DNA of 9,604 nucleotides from Modestobacter sp. (lineage in GTDB: Bacteria > Actinomycetota > Actinomycetes > Mycobacteriales > Geodermatophilaceae): positions 1-9,604 of the forward strand of contig JAOPUQ010000501.1 in assembly GCA_025963425.1 (NCBI GenBank). Reading direction: 5' to 3'. A model generated the notes under the pieces. The model had not been told where the DNA came from and ran no database searches. It saw nothing but the letters and a program-made list of their open reading frames with translations. The translations under genes and the position numbers were made by a program. Shown in pieces: positions 5,727 to 9,604 of this stretch (positions are counted from its first letter, which is position 1; the number at the start of each line of letters is the position of its first letter).

Positions 5727-6617
5727 GTGAGCCGACACCTGGGCATGACCGACGCCGGACGCGACGAGGTCGGCGGGATGGTCCTCGCCGCCTGGGACGC
5801 CTTCTGCGTACAGGCCGCGGCCGTCGACCTGAGCCGGCCGACCCGGCTGCCGGGCTGGCGTGCGCAGGAGGTGTGCGTGCACCTGGGCGTCTGGCCCGAG
5901 CACGCCGCCCTCGCCGACCTCGTCACGTCCGCCCGGGCCGGTGGCACCGGGGCCCCGCCCGACGTCGACGGGGTCAACGCCCGGGTCACGGACGCCCACC
6001 GGGACGCCTCGCGCGCGGAGGTGCTGGCGGCGCTGCAGCGCAACCGGGACGCCACCGTGCGCTACCTGGCCGACGAGCCCGTCGACCTGGACAGCGCCCC
6101 GGCGGTCTCGACCATCGGGCGGCTGCCGATGCTCAGCGTCGTCCTCGGCCAGGCCTACGAGCTCGCCGTGCACGGCCTGGACCTGGCCGCCGTCGGCGCG
6201 CCTCCGGTGCCCGGCGAGGTGCTGCAGTCCGGGCTCGCCGCCCTGGCCGACGTGACCGGCGCGCTCGCCGCGGCGGAGGGCATCGCCGGCGGTGCCACCC
6301 TGCTCACCCCGGACGGCGGGTGGACGTTCGCCGCCGACGGGAACGGGTGGACGGTCGACCGGGTCGGCCCCGGCCGGGCCCCCGGCACCGCCGTGGAGGC
6401 ACCGGCGGACCTGCTGCTGGAGGCGGCGTCCGGGCGGGTCAACCCGGTGGCGGCACTGGCCCAGCGGCGGCTGCGGGTGCACGAGCTCGCCGGCCTGCTG
6501 AAGCTGGCACCGATCGTCTCCTCGGCACCGGGCATCCCGGGCGGCCCGCTCCTGCAGCTGGCCGCGCGCACGCTCGGCGGGGCCGGCGGGCTGCTCGGCC
6601 GGCTGTTCCGCGGCTGA
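5727..6617 (+). CDS. maleylpyruvate isomerase family, mycothiol-dependent enzyme
   Basis: A 296-residue protein with an N-terminal DinB-like four-helix domain (about 10-160) and a C-terminal sterol-carrier-like domain (about 180-260, TLLTPDGGWTFAADGNGW ... EAPADLLLEAASGR). Likely metal ligands are His52 in EVCVHLG, plus Glu145 and His149 in YELAVHGLDLA, the usual H...ExxxH set of this family. Members use mycothiol as cofactor or thiol donor; the substrate here is unknown and maleylpyruvate is only the founding example. The GTG at 5727 is used; ATG 5745 is an alternative. The ribosome site is weak (GGGG about seven bases upstream). It follows the anti-sigma gene by 41 bases and is probably in the same transcript. 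Confidence 0.88.
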   Translation: MSRHLGMTDAGRDEVGGMVLAAWDAFCVQAAAVDLSRPTRLPGWRAQEVCVHLGVWPEHAALADLVTSARAGGTGAPPDVDGVNARVTDAHRDASRAEVLAALQRNRDATVRYLADEPVDLDSAPAVSTIGRLPMLSVVLGQAYELAVHGLDLAAVGAPPVPGEVLQSGLAALADVTGALAAAEGIAGGATLLTPDGGWTFAADGNGWTVDRVGPGRAPGTAVEAPADLLLEAASGRVNPVAALAQRRLRVHELAGLLKLAPIVSSAPGIPGGPLLQLAARTLGGAGGLLGRLFRG

Positions 6618-6657
6618 GCCCGCCCCGCTGCCGCCGGCGCGACGGCAGGATGCCGGG

Positions 6658-7041
6658 ATGGACGTGCTGAGCAGCCGGGTGCTCCTGCGGACCGCCCACC
6701 CCGTCCGCAGCCAGGCGTTCTACCGCGACCGGCTCGGCCTGGCCGTGTACCGGGAGTTCGGCCCGCCCGGGCACCCGGGGGTGGTGTTCTTCCTGGGCAA
6801 CGGCCTGCTCGAGGTCACCGGCTCCGCCGACGGGGCGCCGCGCGGCCTGGTCCTGTGGCTGCAGGTCCGCGATATCGCCGCCGAGCACGAGCGGCTGCGG
6901 GTGGCCGGGGTCGCGGTGACGCGCGGGCCGCGGCAGGAGCCGTGGGGGCTGGTGGAGATGTGGATCGAGGACCCCGACGGCGTGCAGATCGTGCTCGTGG
7001 AGGTCCCGGCCGACCACCCGTTGCGCCGCGACCAGCGCTGA
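6658..7041 (+). CDS. VOC family protein (glyoxalase/bleomycin-resistance type)
   Basis: A 127-residue single-domain protein of two beta-alpha-beta-beta-beta modules. The first contains SQAFYRDRLGLAVYREFG (18-35). The second contains LWLQVRDIAAEHERLRVAGV and closes with IEDPDGVQIVLVEVP, where DPDG (105-108) and Glu115 are the usual C-terminal signature and metal ligand. It is cytoplasmic with unknown substrate. The ATG at 6658 has only a weak AGGA about 9 bases upstream. It lies 40 bases after the isomerase gene and is probably the last gene of the array, before the hairpin at 7061. Confidence 0.9.
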   Translation: MDVLSSRVLLRTAHPVRSQAFYRDRLGLAVYREFGPPGHPGVVFFLGNGLLEVTGSADGAPRGLVLWLQVRDIAAEHERLRVAGVAVTRGPRQEPWGLVEMWIEDPDGVQIVLVEVPADHPLRRDQR

Positions 7042-7060
7042 GCGTCGGCCCCGGCGCTGC

Positions 7061-7096
7061 CCGCGGGGGCGCCCGCGGCTGCGGACGCCCCCGCGG
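7061..7096. terminator. bidirectional hairpin terminator between convergent genes
   Basis: CCGCGGGGGCG (7061-7071) and CGCCCCCGCGG (7086-7096) pair perfectly over 11 bp with a 14-base loop. It stands between the VOC stop (7041) and the stop of the converging flavoprotein gene (7117). There is no U-tract, as is common in high-GC actinobacteria. Confidence 0.7.
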
Positions 7097-7116
7097 TCAG
7101 GGCAGGGTGGTGCCGG

Positions 7117-8346
7117 TCAGGCCTTGGCGCCCTTGCCGGCGGACCGGGCCGCGACCGGGGCGTCGGCGCCGTCCTCACCCAGGTGCCGCTCGAAGAACGG
7201 CGGGATGACCAGGTCGGCCGGGCTGAGCTCGTCGATCGAGCCGTGGCCCAGGCCGATCAGCGACGAGCCGAGGCCGTCACGCATCAGGTCCAGCACGTTC
7301 TCGACGCCTGCCTGGCCGTTGGCGGCGAGGCCCCACAGGTACGCGCGGCCGATCAACACCGCCTTCGCGCCCAGGGCCAGCGCCTTGGCCACGTCGCCGC
7401 CGCGGCGGATGCCGCCGTCGAGCAGCACCTCGAGCTGGTCGCCCACGGCCTCGGCGACGGCCGGCAGCGCCCGGATGCTGGCCGGGGTGCCGTCGAGATT
7501 GTTGCCGCCGTGGTTGGACACCGAGATGGCGGTGCAGCCGGCGTCCACCGCCCGCTTCGCGTCGTCGACCCGCATGACGCCCTTGAGCATGAACGGACCG
7601 CCCCACTGCTCCCGCAGCCAGGCGACGTCCTCCCACGAGGGCATCGGCGAGGCGTTCCACATGCCGTAGGCCCCGAAGAAGGTGGGCGCCTGGTCACCGG
7701 GGTTGGGCATCATGTTCGGCACGGTGAGGTCGGGGATCTTCCCGGTCCTCGCGAAGTCCAGCAGCCAGCGCGGCTTGGTCAGCACCTGCGGCGCGTAGCG
7801 GCGGACCGCCTCGACGTTGATCTTCTCCGGGATGAACGGGCTGCCCCAGTCCCGGCCGTAGGAGAACGACCAGTCCAGGGTGGCGATCAGGCCGACGGCG
7901 CCGGCCCGCCGGGCCCGCTCCATGCGGGCGGCCATCGCGTCCCGGTCGCCGACCCAGTACATCTGGAAGAAGGTCTGCGGGTTGGCCGCCACGACCTCCT
8001 CGATCGGCTTGCTGGCGAAGGAGGACAGGCCCATGGCCACGCCGCGCGCTGCCGCCGCGCGCGCGACGGCCACCTCACCGTCGGGGTGCACCGCCTGCAC
8101 GCCGGTCGGGCTGATCAGCACGGGCAGCGACAGCTGCTGGCCCATGACCGTGGTGCCCAGCTGCCGCTCGTTGCTCAGGCCCGCCGTGTGCGGGGCGAAG
8201 CCCAGCTCGGCGAAGGCCGCCGTGTTGTCGTCGGCGGTCAGCCCGCGCTCGGACCCGGCCACCAGGGCGCCGTAGACGCCCTTGGGCAGCCTGCGCTTCG
8301 CCCGCCGCTGGGCCTCGGCCACCGACTCGAACCACGCATTCGCCAT
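7117..8346 (-). CDS. MftD-like FMN-dependent alpha-hydroxy-acid dehydrogenase family protein
   Basis: About 409 residues, of the FMN-binding alpha-hydroxy-acid dehydrogenase TIM-barrel family. Landmarks are LPVLISPTGVQAVHPDGEVA, GLSSFASKPIEEV, WEDVAWLREQWGGPFMLKGV (FMN-contacting Lys), SNHGGNNLDG with catalytic His279, and LLDGGIRRG plus LIGRAYLWGLA for the phosphate. The overall sequence closely resembles pre-mycofactocin synthase MftD (M. tuberculosis Rv0694, formerly LldD1) as I remember it, including HGGNN in place of the HGGRQ of lactate or glycolate oxidases. The substrate-binding Arg is therefore absent, which argues against a plain lactate dehydrogenase. MftD oxidatively deaminates a mycofactocin intermediate (AHDP). 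No other mycofactocin gene is in view, so a paralogue with another substrate is possible. ATG 8346 has GGGAG about eight bases upstream; an in-frame GTG lies at 8355. Confidence 0.88.
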   Translation of the reverse strand: MANAWFESVAEAQRRAKRRLPKGVYGALVAGSERGLTADDNTAAFAELGFAPHTAGLSNERQLGTTVMGQQLSLPVLISPTGVQAVHPDGEVAVARAAAARGVAMGLSSFASKPIEEVVAANPQTFFQMYWVGDRDAMAARMERARRAGAVGLIATLDWSFSYGRDWGSPFIPEKINVEAVRRYAPQVLTKPRWLLDFARTGKIPDLTVPNMMPNPGDQAPTFFGAYGMWNASPMPSWEDVAWLREQWGGPFMLKGVMRVDDAKRAVDAGCTAISVSNHGGNNLDGTPASIRALPAVAEAVGDQLEVLLDGGIRRGGDVAKALALGAKAVLIGRAYLWGLAANGQAGVENVLDLMRDGLGSSLIGLGHGSIDELSPADLVIPPFFERHLGEDGADAPVAARSAGKGAKA

Positions 8347-8445
8347 CCGGCACACTCCCGCTCTCCACCGACGCCGGTGCGTCCGGCGCCGTCCTGCTAC
8401 CCCGGAGACGGCAGCGCACCCACCTGCGCGCGGCGCGGTCCACCC

Positions 8446-8462
8446 GTGGCACTCAGTGCCAC
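8446..8462. promoter_or_regulatory. 17-bp palindromic operator candidate upstream of MftD-like gene
   Basis: GTGGCACTCAGTGCCAC is two perfect 8-base inverted arms around a central C. It lies about 100 bases upstream of the flavoprotein start. TAGGGT, a TAnnnT-type -10 candidate on the minus strand (8466-8461), overlaps its edge. Direct copies of GGTCCAC flank it at 8437-8443 and 8471-8477. Size and symmetry suit a dimeric repressor such as a TetR-family protein; the regulator is not in the window. Confidence 0.5.
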
Positions 8463-8495
8463 CCTAGTGTGGTCCACGTCTCGGCTGCACCGGCA

Positions 8496-8512
8496 CCCGT
8501 CTGGCGGACGGG
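8496..8512 (-). terminator. probable terminator of the YceI gene
   Basis: CCCGTC (8496-8501) and GACGGG (8507-8512) form a 6-bp stem with a 5-base loop. It begins nine bases after the YceI stop on the minus strand and lies ahead of the operator for the next gene. There is no U-tract. Confidence 0.4.
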
Positions 8513-8521
8513 CAGCTGCGC

Positions 8522-9121
8522 TCAGGCGTTCCGGATCGCCGAGACGTCGAACTCGATCTGGATCTTGTCGCTGATGAGCACGCCGCCGGTCTCCAGCACC
8601 GTGTTCCAGGTCAGTTCCCAGTCGCTGCGCTTGAGCGCCAGCGCGCCCTCGAAGCCGACCCGCAGGTTGCCGAAGGGGTCCAGTGCCGAGCCGGTGAGGG
8701 TGAAGTCGACCGCCACCGGCTGGGTCACGCCGCGGATCGTGAGGTCACCGGTCACCCGGAACACGTCGGACTCCACCTGCTCCACGCCGGTCGAGACGAA
8801 GACGATCTCGGGGTACGTCGCGACGTCGAAGAAGTCCGCCGACCGGAGGTGGGCGTCGCGGTCGGTGTTGCCGGTGTCGATGCTGGCCGCGTCGATGCGC
8901 AGGGTCACCCCGCTGGCGGACGGCTGGGCGGCGTCCAGGTGCGCCGTCCCGGCGAACGTCGTGAACGCACCGCGCACGGTGGTGACCATGGCGTGCCTGG
9001 CCCGGACGCCGATGCGGGTGTGCGCGACGTCCACCGTGTAGTCGCCGGTGACGTCGGGCAGGGCGCTGGTGGCCTCGTCGAAGTCGGTCGCCCCGCTGTC
9101 GCGTGCCCGATGCTTTCCCAC
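8522..9121 (-). CDS. YceI family protein (lipocalin-like lipid binding)
   Basis: A 199-residue YceI-domain protein. Diagnostic stretches are GDYTVDVAHTRIGVRARHAM (about 26-45), RIDAASIDTGNTDRDAHLRS and DFFDVATYPEIVFVST. These are followed by DLTIRGVTQPVAVDFTLTG and the closing DKIQIEFDVSAIRNA. The fold is an extended beta-barrel that binds isoprenoid or other lipid chains; roles in stress or quinone handling are proposed for relatives. No signal peptide is seen, so it is probably cytoplasmic. The start is GTG 9121, with GAGGGAG about eight bases upstream on the minus strand; no ATG fits before the domain. It stands between two hairpins and appears to be its own transcription unit. Confidence 0.92.
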   Translation of the reverse strand: MGKHRARDSGATDFDEATSALPDVTGDYTVDVAHTRIGVRARHAMVTTVRGAFTTFAGTAHLDAAQPSASGVTLRIDAASIDTGNTDRDAHLRSADFFDVATYPEIVFVSTGVEQVESDVFRVTGDLTIRGVTQPVAVDFTLTGSALDPFGNLRVGFEGALALKRSDWELTWNTVLETGGVLISDKIQIEFDVSAIRNA

Positions 9122-9140
9122 GGTCAGTGCTCCCTCAGCC

Positions 9141-9161
9141 GGTGGTCCACCCGACCATGGT
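9141..9161. promoter_or_regulatory. dyad sequences upstream of the YceI gene
   Basis: GGTGG-T-CCACC (9141-9151) is followed closely by the 8-base palindrome ACCATGGT (9154-9161), 20-40 bases upstream of the YceI start. The site contains GGTCCAC, which also flanks the operator candidate at 8446-8462. No clear -10/-35 was recognised. A regulatory role is only suggested. Confidence 0.25.
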
Positions 9162-9198
9162 GGCTGACGAGGGGGCGGGTGGAGCGGACGGGTCCCTC

Positions 9199-9229
9199 GC
9201 GGGCCCGCCGGAGCATCCGGCGGGCCCGC
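9199..9229 (-). terminator. strong hairpin terminator after the transglycosylase-like gene
   Basis: A perfect 14-bp stem (9199-9212 with 9216-9229) with loop GCA, seven bases beyond the stop codon at 9236-9238 on the minus strand. The stem includes GGGCCCGCCGGA and its complement. There is no U-tract downstream; stem strength and position make it the clearest terminator in the window. Confidence 0.75.
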
Positions 9230-9235
9230 CGAGGA

Positions 9236-9604
9236 TCAGTACCAGCCGGTGGACTTCGAGTGCGACCACGCGCCGCACGGGGAGCCGTACCGGCTGTCGA
9301 TGTAGATCAGCCCGGCGTCGATCTGCCGGTACCCGTCGGTGGTCTTGGCAATCCCGGTGCCGGCCCAGGTGGAGTCCAGGAACTGCGGGATGCCGAAGGC
9401 GGTGCTGGTCGGGTTCTGCGCCTTGGGGTTCCAGCCGCTCTCCTTGCCCCACAGGCTCTCCAGGCAGCTGAACTGGCCGGCGTCCCCGCCGAGCTGGGCC
9501 CGCGCGTAGTCCTGGAAGGACCCGGACGACGCCGCGGACCCGACGGCGGCGGGCGCGGACGCCGGCGCCTCCGACTGCGCGGGCGCCCGGCTCGCGGCCT
9601 GCTC
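9236..9604 (-). CDS. transglycosylase-like / aggregation-promoting-factor-type secreted protein, C-terminal part
   Basis: The visible 122 residues are the C-terminus; the gene continues past the window edge (5' end missing). An Ala/Ser/Pro-rich linker leads to a goose-lysozyme-like domain: FSCLESLWGKESGWNPKAQN with the probable catalytic Glu in KESGW, then AFGIPQFLDSTWAGTG, YRQIDAGLIYIDSRYGSPCG and WSHSKSTGWY at the end. This is the classic actinobacterial pattern of small secreted peptidoglycan-cleaving proteins. The two Cys (SCLES and SPCGA) probably form a disulfide, consistent with export. A signal peptide is expected upstream but cannot be seen. It is followed directly by a 14-bp hairpin. 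Confidence 0.88.
   Translation of the reverse strand, partial: EQAASRAPAQSEAPASAPAAVGSAASSGSFQDYARAQLGGDAGQFSCLESLWGKESGWNPKAQNPTSTAFGIPQFLDSTWAGTGIAKTTDGYRQIDAGLIYIDSRYGSPCGAWSHSKSTGWY

Noticed and set aside
8446..8462. CIRCE (HrcA) element
   Set aside because: CIRCE arms are GCACTC/GAGTGC with a 9-base spacer; here the arms have a 1-base spacer and there is no heat-shock gene nearby.
7183..8574. 463-codon plus-strand open frame opposite the MftD-like gene
   Set aside because: It is the antisense shadow of a well-recognised flavoprotein and shows no domain of its own.

Overview
This is a very GC-rich window with strong third-position G/C bias, no tRNA or rRNA, and many ordinary metabolic genes. 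A probable mycothiol-dependent enzyme, an MftD-like flavoprotein of the mycofactocin type, a zinc-binding anti-sigma factor and an 'actinobacterial sulfur leader peptide' all point to an actinobacterium. The family Geodermatophilaceae (Blastococcus, Modestobacter, Geodermatophilus) is a plausible guess from style alone. No mobile element, CRISPR array or phage gene is visible.

Layout. (1) 17-496 (-) is a PhnB-type VOC protein, divergent from an alpha/beta hydrolase at 666-1535 (+). The hydrolase ends one base from a convergent DUF1003 membrane protein (1537-2004, -). (2) 2166-3464 (+) is a likely sulfur-responsive unit: a promoter with an adjacent dyad, a 26-residue leader peptide (2263-2343) with a conserved-looking RRxVDxxRVSSALC core, a 245-base C-rich leader with a strong hairpin, and a TauD-type Fe(II)/2-oxoglutarate dioxygenase (2589-3464). 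(3) 3503-7041 (+) is a co-directional array behind an ECF-type promoter: cupredoxin lipoprotein, small membrane protein (broken by a one-base frameshift), ECF sigma factor, zinc anti-sigma factor (ATGA overlap), mycothiol-dependent isomerase-like protein and a small VOC protein. It ends in a strong hairpin shared with the converging gene. (4) 7117-9604 (-), in transcription order, holds the C-terminus of a secreted transglycosylase-like protein (cut by the window edge), a YceI protein and an MftD-like FMN protein. Each is separated by a hairpin or a regulatory-looking palindrome.

How the parts may work together. The sulfur unit looks like translation-coupled attenuation: the leader ends in a sequence complementary to its own Shine-Dalgarno and to that of the dioxygenase gene. 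The sigma/anti-sigma pair probably autoregulates the array that begins with the copper protein, because the -35/-10 motif in front of that gene resembles the TGAACC/CGT promoters of mycobacterial SigL-type sigma factors. The MftD-like gene stands alone, without other mycofactocin genes in view, behind a near-perfect 17-bp palindrome. These three regulatory arrangements are the most interesting parts of the window; the rest is ordinary.
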